Of a stretch of 64,000 nucleotides of DNA, positions 48,020-56,905 are shown piece by piece. The stretch is taken from the NCBI GenBank assembly GCA_022264855.1, contig JABYQU010000009.1:434001-498000 (forward strand). The letters run 5' to 3'. Under the pieces are notes generated by a model. The model made no database searches. It was given only the letters and a program-made list of their open reading frames with translations, and was not told the DNA's origin. Positions within the stretch are counted from its first letter, which is position 1; each line of letters begins with the position of its first letter. This DNA comes from Lenzites betulinus (lineage: Eukaryota > Basidiomycota > Agaricomycetes > Polyporales > Polyporaceae). Both the position numbers and the translations under genes were made by a program.

Positions 48020-50536
48020 ATGGGTGGCGTGCGGGTTGAGCGCGCCAGCCGCTGCGCTGGACTCTCCTCTCTCTCCACGCTTCTTCGCTTCCCACCCCCT
48101 GCCCCCATGCATCGCGATAACCGCTACACCGGGCCGCCCTCCGCACGCAACGACCGTGGCCCACCCCCGCCAATGGCGGCGGGTGGGTCGACTCGACACG
48201 CCGCGCCCGGACCTTCCTCGGGTTATGGCTCCTCGTCGGCGCCCTACGGAGTTTCTAGAGGGGGAGGATGGGAGCAGCAGCAGCAGCAACAGCACCAGTA
48301 CCCGCCGGCAATGCCGGCGGCGTACGCGGGAGGAACTCCGTTTGGGCAACCAGGACCGGGACCCGATGTTTGGATGACCGCGCTCAACGCCACTACGGAG
48401 AATGCCCGGCTCACGAGGGAGAACGGGGATCTCCGCCTCCAGATCAATGATCTGGATCACGAAGTCGCTCGTCTGCGGAAGGACCACCACGCCCTCGAAC
48501 AAGACTATGACGACCTGCGGGAGGAGCGCAATGCGCTGCGCAATAAGATTCAGCGACTGGAGGCCGAGCTCAATGAGCCTCGATCTCGCAGTCGCTCGCC
48601 TGGTCCGAGGATACGGCGACGTTCGCGGTCGCGGTCCCCTTCGCAGTCGAGGGCCTCCCAGTCGCCGAGGTCACGATCGCGTAGTCCGGTCAGGCGGCGG
48701 CCTCCCCCCAGCAGGTCGCGCTCGCGCTCCCGCAGCCCATTGGCTCCGCAAGTCGCCCCAACGGCGCCAGTCGCGACGACTGCCCCGATTCCCCTGCACG
48801 CCCGGCTGGGAGACGCACCAATGGTGTCGTCACTGGCTGACCGCATCCAAGCTCGGGATGAAGCCCCGCCGAGCCGTAGGCTCAGCCGGCCATCTTCCCC
48901 GGCACGGCCCGCCAAACGTCCTCGGGAAACATCGCCGCGGATGGTGGCTCCGTCGTCTCGTCGAGAAGGTGGTAGCGGGGCCGACGTCTGGCCTCCCATG
49001 CAATTGCCCCCTGCTCCTATGAGGATGGCCTCCCTCCCTCGCCGCCGCTCACCTCCGCCCCCTCCTACTACTCTGACCTCGGGTCCGTCGTCCTCATCAC
49101 TGTCAACCGTGGCTCCGGCCCTCAAAGTACCCGACCTCCCCCGCACTCGCGGCCTGACGGAGAAGGAGGTCAATGACCTCCTTCACCACCCGGACGCTGA
49201 GCTGGAAAAGTCGGGGCAGCCCCTCTCGGCGTGGTACCTCCGCTGGAAGACGCCCCTGTCCATGTCTGAGGCCTACGCTGCCCTGGATGCGGACGAGAGC
49301 GAGGACGAGGGCGATGCGGACCCGGAGGACTTCGACCTCCAATGCGAGGCGGACTGCCCGTTTCCCGACCCCGTGCTCTTTCGTCGGGGTGACTTGAGCA
49401 AGATGGCCGAGGTCAACGAGGGGTACCGGGTATCCAAGGTCCAGGGCAAAAACAAGGGTGCCATCGCGTCCACTATGGCCATACAGCGGTTCGCGGAGGA
49501 AACGGCGTCTACGGGACCGTGGGCGGGTACTACCATCTCCTCGGTGGTGCAGGCACACAACCTCCGGTGGTGGGTGGCTGTCGAGTTCGACGCCCGTGCC
49601 ACTGCGTACTGGAAAGCGCTCCGCTCCCTGTACTCTCGTGGAGAGTTGCGCCGGTCATCGGGAGTCCGATATCTGCTGGAGGTGGCACCAAGCGATGATC
49701 GAACTCTCGTCCGTCGGCGACGGGATGACCTTCCCCGGTTCTTCCCAGTATTATCGCCTAACCGGTTCCCCTACCCTCCGATCGACGCATCCGATGCGGA
49801 CATCTTGTCCTACCACCGGAACGTGCCCACCGCCTACTGGAGCACTGGGGTACGACTGGCCTCGGGGGCACTTCCTGCGCGGTCCCACCACACGTTCGGG
49901 ATCCCGGACATCAATGATGCCCGGGCCTCGGGCTGCATCAAGAGGACATTGGCGGTGCCCAAGCCGGGACGAGTGGGGGCATTCAAGGAGCGCATCCTCC
50001 AACTGAGGATTGCGCTCACCCATCTCTTCTCGGTACCGGGGCTGTATCGGCACCTGTGCGACCGTGGTGGATACCTGCAGGTCCCCCTTCAGCCGGCCGC
50101 CCCTTTCCCGTTCCTGGAGTATGATGGGACCCGGCTGGCTGCCTGGCTGGCCGAGTTTGGGGTAGGCCAAGATGAGGTGGTCATCTCCTACGCCGAGCGA
50201 TGGGGACGTGTGCTCCGGAACCGCAGCCTCCAGCGCGACGATGGAGACACGTCTCCGTGGCCGAGCTTCCCCTCGTCCATCGCTTCAGTGGAGCACTCGG
50301 CGGACTGGCGGGACCCGGTACCGCGCGACCAGATTACGTGGGGAGAGGTCGCGTTCCCGTCCGACGTCATGCCTACCATGACGGCCGCCATGGACATACA
50401 AGGGGGTGCCCCGGCCGCCGAATACGTTCCCGGCGGGCTCCCGGAGGAGGAGCTCATAGAGGTCGACGAGGACGACCACGAGTTGGGCCCGGCCAACCCT
50501 CCGGGGGCCCGCATCTTCGGCGACGAGAGCGACTGA
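48020..50536 (+). CDS. Additional ORF3 of the gypsy element: coiled coil, RS-rich tract, large unknown C-terminal domain
   Basis: 838 codons, uninterrupted, between pol and the polypurine tract. I do not recognise the family. Start is the ATG at 48020, or the second ATG at 48107 (residue 30), which follows a C/T-rich stretch. Layout: Pro/Gly-rich N-terminus with a QQQQQQHQ run (about 86-93); a heptad-like coiled coil at about 122-186 (LTRENGDLRLQINDLDHEVA); an Arg/Ser dipeptide tract at about 187-240 (RSRSRSPSQSRASQSP); a Pro/Ser linker to about 375; then a globular-looking region of about 460 residues containing LPRTRGLTEKEVNDLL, SAWYLRWKTPLSMSEAYAAL, HNLRWWVAVEFDARATAYW and GIPDINDARASGCIKRTLAV, and an acidic tail. 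No signal peptide or membrane segment is visible, so it is not an obvious envelope protein. RS tracts in cellular proteins mark splicing or nuclear RNA factors; a similar role here is speculation. Confidence 0.85.
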   Translation: MGGVRVERASRCAGLSSLSTLLRFPPPAPMHRDNRYTGPPSARNDRGPPPPMAAGGSTRHAAPGPSSGYGSSSAPYGVSRGGGWEQQQQQQHQYPPAMPAAYAGGTPFGQPGPGPDVWMTALNATTENARLTRENGDLRLQINDLDHEVARLRKDHHALEQDYDDLREERNALRNKIQRLEAELNEPRSRSRSPGPRIRRRSRSRSPSQSRASQSPRSRSRSPVRRRPPPSRSRSRSRSPLAPQVAPTAPVATTAPIPLHARLGDAPMVSSLADRIQARDEAPPSRRLSRPSSPARPAKRPRETSPRMVAPSSRREGGSGADVWPPMQLPPAPMRMASLPRRRSPPPPPTTLTSGPSSSSLSTVAPALKVPDLPRTRGLTEKEVNDLLHHPDAELEKSGQPLSAWYLRWKTPLSMSEAYAALDADESEDEGDADPEDFDLQCEADCPFPDPVLFRRGDLSKMAEVNEGYRVSKVQGKNKGAIASTMAIQRFAEETASTGPWAGTTISSVVQAHNLRWWVAVEFDARATAYWKALRSLYSRGELRRSSGVRYLLEVAPSDDRTLVRRRRDDLPRFFPVLSPNRFPYPPIDASDADILSYHRNVPTAYWSTGVRLASGALPARSHHTFGIPDINDARASGCIKRTLAVPKPGRVGAFKERILQLRIALTHLFSVPGLYRHLCDRGGYLQVPLQPAAPFPFLEYDGTRLAAWLAEFGVGQDEVVISYAERWGRVLRNRSLQRDDGDTSPWPSFPSSIASVEHSADWRDPVPRDQITWGEVAFPSDVMPTMTAAMDIQGGAPAAEYVPGGLPEEELIEVDEDDHELGPANPPGARIFGDESD

Positions 50537-50554
50537 GTGGTCCGAGGACGGCCC

Positions 50555-50566
50555 AGAGGGGGAGGG
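50555..50566 (+). promoter_or_regulatory. Polypurine tract of the gypsy element
   Basis: AGAGGGGGAGGG sits directly before the 3' LTR, the expected primer site for plus-strand cDNA synthesis. It confirms plus-strand orientation. Confidence 0.85.
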
Positions 50567-50810
50567 TGTAACGGGTACGGGCGGATGGGATAGACGCCCG
50601 ACAAGCGCTAAGCCATCGGGCATGCATTGCATGACCCGATGGTAGAGCGTATGGACTTAGGCTTGGCGATCGGACGGTGGCTTGGTACTGTACAGTAGGT
50701 ACGGTAACACGCCCGCGGGCCGATGATGTACGATACGCTTTTACACTACGAACAACCATAGCTTGACCCAGTCAACTACTCGGGTGTGACCTGCGTGCGT
50801 ATCTATTACA
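50567..50810 (+). repeat. 3' LTR of the gypsy chromovirus
   Basis: 244 bp, identical by eye to 40672-40915, beginning TGTAACGGG and ending ATCTATTACA. Followed by GTTTTCGAG, which does not repeat the left flank. Confidence 0.95.
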
Positions 50811-51859
50811 GTTTTCGAGTATATGCTCACCAGCACAGATGGAGCGCTGCTTACAAGGCATATCAGCGTGTGCTGGCACTGGGGGTACGGGGGGATACGG
50901 AAAGGCTCGCGGGGAGGCACGGAACGGCTCGTGCGGGGGGGGGGGGGCGGGAGGCCGCTAGAATATGATGCATACCGTACCAATACGATACAGCCGGTTC
51001 CAATACAATATCCCATCCCATTCTAAATCGACCCAATCCGCTAACGAGCGGGCTCAGAACCGATCATCGTATTGCAACGGTGACTGCGAGGCAATACGAC
51101 TGTAAACGTTACAATACCTTTCAAACCGGGAGGGTTCTCACTGGGCATAACGAACGATATCTGACTATGTATGCGCCTTGAACCTGAGGCCTGAAGCTTA
51201 ACATTTGATCACGACTTTGGGCTGGGTACATCATAATAATTACTTCTATCAGGAAGTTGCCTACCGGCGATCCCGACTCGTACTCGAAATGACGTTCAAG
51301 AAACCACTGGTCTTGCGTGACGCTCCGAGTTTGAGAAGATCACTGACTCCAAAATATCGGGTGAGGAAGATCCGACTTAGCTTGCGCGCACGCGTGAATA
51401 TGCTAGGAGCCTTGCACACACTGTGTCACACATATGCTCTTCTTGTCAGCCAGGCTACTGTTATCCCAAAAACGAGATAAGTAATATGATGCGCATACCG
51501 AGATGCGAGACAAGGCGCGCGTTGTAAGGCGTTGTAGGTCTTGCCAAGGAACTTCAAGAGGATCAGGCTTCATGATCATTGAAGAGAGCGCGGAATTGTA
51601 TGATGAGTAACCTACACCAAATGCGAATGCGTGCGTGTCGTGACTATCGATACAATGAAGCAAACAAAAAGAAATCAGCTCTGCAGCTACCGGAGCCGCT
51701 ACCCGCCACACATGCGCTACTAGAAACTCAGCGTGCGCCTCATGTATCCCAACACTACTCATATAACAGTAACGAGCCGCAATAAGATACATTGAGCAGA
51801 TTCAGATATCGAGTCGAAGCAAGTGTGAAAGCATGAGCTAGTGATGAAGGTGGAAATGA
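50811..51859. other. Right flank of the retrotransposon block, no gene seen
   Basis: About 1 kb without a supported gene. A run of 13 G lies at 50935-50947. No copia sequence continuing the truncated element at 40671 was recognised here. Confidence 0.5.
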
Positions 51860-53009
51860 TCAGACATACTGCGGGAGCTCGAGGATAACGACGTTGGGCT
51901 TAGGCGGTGCAGGACGGCGCCGCATAGGAACCGTGAACTGCACGTCATCGTGTCCTGGACGTTGCAACGTACATAACTGTCCATCCCGCAGCACGAACTT
52001 CTCCGTGCCTGGAGCTATGTCTTTCTGCGCTATGCCGAACGCGCGTTCGAGGGGTCGAATCCCAACCGTTGGGCCGAACCCTACCGGGGTCGTTGGTCCA
52101 GGTCCGGCAAAGAGGTTAAAGATGAATGGCGAGTTGACTGGCCCGCCCGTTGCTGAGAGCACGAAGTCGAGACAGTACTCGCGCGCCGCCTTGTTACCAG
52201 GGAAGAGGCGTATGGAGTGGTCGCTGTTGGGGAGAGGGCGGACGAACACCCCTGGATCTCCGGGGCGAGGTTTCAGCTGCAAAGCTGTGTCAAATTAGAT
52301 CATGGAAAGATGCAGGAGTAGTCGTACCCCCGTGATGACGTTTGCCTTCATGTCCAAGGTCTTCGCAGCATTCCGTATGATAAACTCGCGAGTGCCTTTG
52401 CGGAAAGACATCGCGCTCTGAAGTTTCTCCTCCACAAACCGGGTCATCGCTTCCATTGTGTGGGGTCCTTTATAGATGCCGCCACTGAGAAGAAGGATCT
52501 CGTGGTCGTTCTTCGGAGTGTAGTAGGGGTATAGATTCCGGACGGTTTCGAGATATACGTCGCGCACAGTCTCTCGAGGCGTCCTCGCGGGTGTAGTTGA
52601 GGGGGAGGAAGGCGTCGAGGTGGATGCCGAAGAGCTTGAAGAGGAGTCCGAAAGAGCATCTTGGATGTCCTTCAGCCGGTTCGACTCGCCTGTGGTACGA
52701 CACCCTTTTGAGTCGTATTCAGGAGCCTGTGCGTGCAATACTACGCGTCAGCCGTGTAGATACAGCATTTTAAAAAGTATGACAGACCTCGCGCACTTTG
52801 TCAATGTGTGAGCGAGTCTGTCTGGGCGTAGACGAAGACTCGTTATTAGATGGCGCCCTCACGGATTTCGAGCCGGCGTATGGGTGGTAGTAGCTCTACC
52901 GTGGCAGTGGTTAGACGATATGAGAAGCGAGTATTGTGTACATACAAACCTTACCACCGCGCCTGGGCTGGGACGCAGAGGCCCCTCGCGAGCTACTTTT
53001 GACCGGCAT
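51860..53009 (-). CDS. Unrecognised protein, paralogue A of a duplicated pair
   Basis: I do not recognise the family. A spliced reading can be followed: ATG at 53009 (MPVKSSSRGASASQPRRGG), an intron GTTTGT...GGTAG, an exon SYYHPYAGSKSVRAPSNN to HIDKVRE, an intron GTCTGT...CACAG (about 52783-52730), a main exon with GCRTTGESNRLKDIQDALSD, a Ser/Thr run, TPRETVRDVYLETVRNLYPY and YTPKNDHEILLLSGG, an intron near 52330-52280, and a last exon KPRPGDPGVFVRPLP, LFAGPGPTTPVGFGPTVGI, KFVLRDGQLCTLQRPGHDD, ending VVILELPQYV with TGA at 51860-51862. No signal peptide or membrane segment is visible. Copy B at 55046-56153 shares these blocks in the same order, which supports real coding. Confidence 0.7.
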
Positions 53010-54108
53010 GTCACTGCACTAGCATGTAGTGAGAAGTTCAACTTTAAGGTGAATCTCGTTGGGCGCTTTTGGCACAATGGCATCGCAACTTCTTGCACGT
53101 GATCGCGAGTACACTCAACTCGACACTAGCACTGTTAGTTAAAACCCTATCATATCCCGTAGAAGGCGGACTAAAAGATTGACACATAGTAGTCCATACC
53201 TGTACGTAGGCGCGATGTACATGAGCCAGTGTTATGTAGAGCTCAAAAGTTCCAGTGCCGCGGATCGAAGATGGCAGCAGTATGTAACGGCACATTACAC
53301 GTGACTTGCCTATTTCGGAATACCTTACTGTACGCCTCGCTATTACGCGCCCGGATCTCTTCGACGAACCGAACCAACGCCAGTACGGCGTCGGCGCTCG
53401 CGCGCGTCCCCTCGCTTAGCCCTGTACCTCGCTCTACGCCCTCGAATCCACCTCGTTCACGCACGATCTCGTCCGGCGCGGGGCACCGGTCCGTTACACA
53501 GTACTAGTAGTAGTACTACTAGCGCACTAGCAACTTGAATCGGACGGCGCCGCTTGGTGACAGTGAAACTACACGTCCTTGACTCCTTTCTCCCCGGCCG
53601 CCGCAGCGTGCATATATGGACGTGCTACAAACGGTTGAAACTCTCCCCCCCTGACAAGGCACATGTATTGGTGATAAAATTGTCTAACGAGCACGGGCCC
53701 GATGCGCCCTCGAGTCCATCAGAGACAGCACTCATCAGCGCCGATTGGGGCGTGCGCAACGCTGGCGATTCATATTCAAAGGGAAGCCAAAAATAATACG
53801 AAGTTGACATTATTGATGTATCCTAGTGTCTAGATATCACCGCGTAGGGCACGCCAGTGCAAAGCGGCCGCCATCACCTGCCGCCGAAAGGTTCAATATG
53901 TAGGGCTATAGCCGACCCTGCCAAGGGCTCCAGTGGATCACACAACCTGAGGGATGGCCCTGCAAGACAGTAAGTAAGCGCGGAAGAACACACCATGGTT
54001 TCCGGTTCGCCCACGCCGTGGAATGCTGATATAAAGGCCCTTGTAGTGGGCGAGGTGTATAAGCCAGCTCCCAGTCACCTACTCGACTCTGAGTCGTTCT
54101 ACGCACCA
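53010..54108. other. Intergenic region with the TATA box of the secreted-protein gene
   Basis: About 1.1 kb. ATATAAA lies at 54029-54035, 74 bp before the ATG at 54109. A short palindrome-like stretch rich in CTAGTAGTACTAC occurs near 53500-53525. No other gene is supported. Confidence 0.5.
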
Positions 54109-54567
54109 ATGCCTTCCTTCCGTGCTGCACTCGCATTCGCCGTTCTCGTATCAGCCATCCTTTGTGGGGCCACCCCACTTACCAACAGCCCTGCGGTGGC
54201 GCTGTCACACCACGCCGAGATCCTCACGAACACCACCATCGCAAGCTCGGAAGCGTTGTCGGCGAGGTCCGACGACAGTGCTACGTTGGTCGCCTGCACC
54301 GACAAGGCGTGCAAGCAGGGCTGTGTGAGAGTCCTCCTGGACTCCATACCCCACAACCAATGCCGGTCTATCTCCAACGGCAAGGGGTTCGCCAGCGCCT
54401 GGATCGACCAGCACTCTCAGAAGGGCTTGAACTACGCGGTCCCTCTCACCACTAAAAAAGACTGCAGCGGCTCGTCAGCCACGCTGCCCATCGTCCAAGG
54501 ATGCGGGGTATTACCATTTGCCGTGTCGTCCTTCAAGCTCGTCTCAGGCAAGACATCTCCGCCGTAG
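54109..54567 (+). CDS. Small secreted cysteine-containing protein
   Basis: 152 codons, intronless. ATG at 54109 is chosen because it opens a clear signal peptide (MPSFRAALAFAVLVSAILCG, cleavage likely just after) and lies downstream of a TATA box; the longer frame from 53995 would bury it. The mature part of about 130 residues has six Cys (ACTDKACKQGC, NQC, DCSG, GCG), suggesting up to three disulfides. No enzymatic motif is visible. Such proteins in basidiomycetes include effectors and cell-surface proteins; the role here is unknown. It lies between the two copies of an unrecognised gene family, both on the opposite strand. Confidence 0.75.
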   Translation: MPSFRAALAFAVLVSAILCGATPLTNSPAVALSHHAEILTNTTIASSEALSARSDDSATLVACTDKACKQGCVRVLLDSIPHNQCRSISNGKGFASAWIDQHSQKGLNYAVPLTTKKDCSGSSATLPIVQGCGVLPFAVSSFKLVSGKTSPP

Positions 54568-55045
54568 ATCTGATCGCCGAGGCAGAATTGGTGAGCACTT
54601 CTGACGCGTACATGTCCTGTTCATGCACCTCTCTAATACAATATTCAGCGTTGACCTGCAGTAGGAGCCACCAGGAGTGTATCATCGGGTCGAGCCGGGG
54701 CCGGCGCCTGCGTGTGCAAAACTGCGCGGAAGCCATGTTAATGGTTTCAGCATTGTCAAATGTATGACATGCCTTGAATCGATGTGGTTGGATTCAGAAT
54801 TCGTTCGACCCTATTAAGTGAGAACAATGCCAGCAGCTCAACGATCAAGCCACATTGAGTACTCAACTCAATTATCAACCTCCACCGTACCCTCAGGCGG
54901 ACGAGCAACAGATCGAACGCCGGTAGATTTGGTCCTATGTGTGATGTACATGAACTAATGTAACAGGAGGAAGAGATAGTGATACATTGATATCTAGTCA
55001 CAATGTCGGACAAGCGGCGCATGCTGAACCTCCAGATTCGAAACA
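54568..55045. other. Spacer downstream of the secreted-protein gene
   Basis: About 480 bp between converging 3' ends. ORFs here are short and unsupported. Confidence 0.4.
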
Positions 55046-56153
55046 TTAGACGTACTCCGGGAACTCGAGGGTATCGATGTCGGGTTTTGCTGGTTCAGGA
55101 CGCCGCCGGGTGGGGACGACAAATTGTACGTCCTTGTGTCCCGGGCGTCGCAACGTGCAGAGCTGTCCGTCGCGCAAGACGAACTTTTCTGCACCAGGAC
55201 TTATATCCTGCTTCGATATGCCAAATGAACACTCGAGGGGCTCGATCCCCACTGTCGGAATGTACCCCATTGGAGTTGTGGGACCAGGGCCGGCGAACAG
55301 GCTGAACTCGAAGGGCGAATTGACGGGTTTTCCTGTCTTGCTTAGAACGAAGTCGAGGCAGTACTCGCTTGCCGCCTTAGAGCCAGGGAAGAGTCGCACA
55401 GAGTAGTCGCTGCCAGGGAGAGGATGGGAAAACACTCCCGGGTCACCAGGACGTGGCTTTATCTGCATGCTAAAGTTATAGGTGGACTGCAGAACATAAG
55501 TGCGCTACACGTACCCCCGTGATGTCCGCTTTCATGTCAAGGCACCGTGTCGCCATTTGCACTGCCGAAGCATGATTGGGATAGGGAGCGAGAGCTTCCG
55601 CTATGAAACGTGAAATCCCTTCCACTGTGGGCTCGCCCTTATAACGCACATCGCTGAGCGCCAGGATCTCGAAGTCGTCTTTGGGAGTATAGTAGGGATA
55701 GAACTGATGAACCGTCTCCCGGTAGCAATCGCGTAACGTCTCTCGGGGCGTCCACAGGGGCGTAGTATCGGCGAAGGAGGATGCCGAATTGGATGGGGAG
55801 GATATCTGCGAGCAGTCCGAAAGCGCGTCTTGTATGTCCTTCAAACGTTCGGATTTGTTTTGGACGCGACACCCTTGTTTAGCCAATGTGGAAACCTATA
55901 TGCACAACGGACATTAGAGAGATTCTTGAAAGGACGACGCGCGACGTGCTTTGTGATGGGATTGGACGATACGCTTTGAGGACGATGGATCGATTACAGT
56001 CGTGGGGCCAGTTCTGGAGACGGCCCTAGCCTGCTTCAAGTTGTACGGCTGGTGCCGCTTAGTGGTCTGTGAGATGATTAGTTCGTAAGGGATCCGGAGG
56101 GAGCGATGTTCACATACTTTTGAAGTCAATTTCTTCGTGATAGAATCACCCAT
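55046..56153 (-). CDS. Unrecognised protein, paralogue B of a duplicated pair
   Basis: Same block order as the copy at 51860-53009: GCRVQNKSERLKDIQDALSD, TPRETLRDCYRETVHQFYPY, YTPKDDFEILALSDVRYKG, KPRPGDPGVFSHPLP, LFAGPGPTTPMGYIPTVGI, KFVLRDGQLCTLRRPGHKD, ending DTLEFPEYV with TAA at 55046. A likely start is ATG at 56153 (MGDSITKKLTSK), followed by a GTATGT...CACAG intron and a basic exon (KRHQPYNLKQARAVSRTGP). The N-terminal exons diverge much more from copy A than the C-terminal half does. Function is unknown; the conserved Pro/Gly-rich strand pattern of the last exon suggests a compact beta domain. Confidence 0.7.
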
Positions 56154-56905
56154 CGCATATGGTGGTACGCAGCTCGCAGCTTTGAAAAGTAAATGTGCTT
56201 GGATGTGGTTCTGATTCAACGTGAATTGCAAACAAGCGCCGGGATTTTGTTTGATACTCCGAGCTCAAACCGATCCTACTGGACCTCCCCAGACGATACC
56301 TGAGCCTACAAGCACCTACTAGCACAAATTTTCCGCGGGAAGAAACTGCTCCATGAAACACATGTACATGTTGTAGTCGTCGAAAATCTAGTACTGCGAG
56401 TCATCAGCTTTGATCAAGAGCTTGCCCACGGTAAGTCCCGTCACTGCTACGCAAGTGGCTGTACGATACAGTCCTTCCGGCGTCACCTCAATTCTGGATT
56501 CTTATTCAACCCATCATCTTCGCACATAACCACCTGCACCGGATCGGCCGTATCCTTTCCTCCGGTTCACAAATGAAGCAACTGTCGTAATATCACCACA
56601 CTCGCCGAGCAGACGAAACAGCGCCTATCACTACTGACAAGCTGTCGGCCCAACATTGTGCATCGCCATATCTGTGTGGCAAATGAAGCTTGCCCATGAG
56701 AGCTTGTTATAATTTCGAAACACGCCTGGGGATGGGAATCACCTGTTGACAAAGGTACAACAACAGCACAGTATGCCAGGCACCTTGACTGAGCACCACG
56801 ATGCTCTTACGTTAAACCTCGCTTAGCCTTGTATATACTCCTCACCCACCTCTCTCTTGTCAACCACCCATACAGGAAATCATCTCCCGCATAACACAAG
56901 CTCTC
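56154..56905. promoter_or_regulatory. Divergent spacer with the TATA box of the Zn2Cys6 gene
   Basis: About 750 bp between divergent genes. TATATA at 56832-56837 is about 70 bp before the Zn2Cys6 ATG and followed by a C-rich stretch. No other feature is seen. Confidence 0.5.

Larger units (their letters stand above)
40672..50810 (+). mobile_element. Complete Ty3/gypsy chromovirus with an additional third ORF
   Basis: 10,139 bp from LTR to LTR. Order: 5' LTR, gag-protease ORF (40996-43953), pol in the same frame after one UGA (44002-46416), the rest of integrase plus chromodomain in the -1 frame (46407-47708), an unrelated 838-codon ORF (48020-50536), a polypurine tract (50555-50566) and the 3' LTR. 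Identical LTRs imply recent insertion. The bases flanking the two LTRs (GGGAG on the left, GTTTT on the right) do not match, so no 5-bp target duplication is seen. Confidence 0.93.

Noticed and set aside
48020..50536. ORF3 as a retroviral-type envelope gene
   Set aside because: No signal peptide, transmembrane segment or fusion-type hydrophobic stretch; the coiled coil and RS tract point to an intracellular protein.
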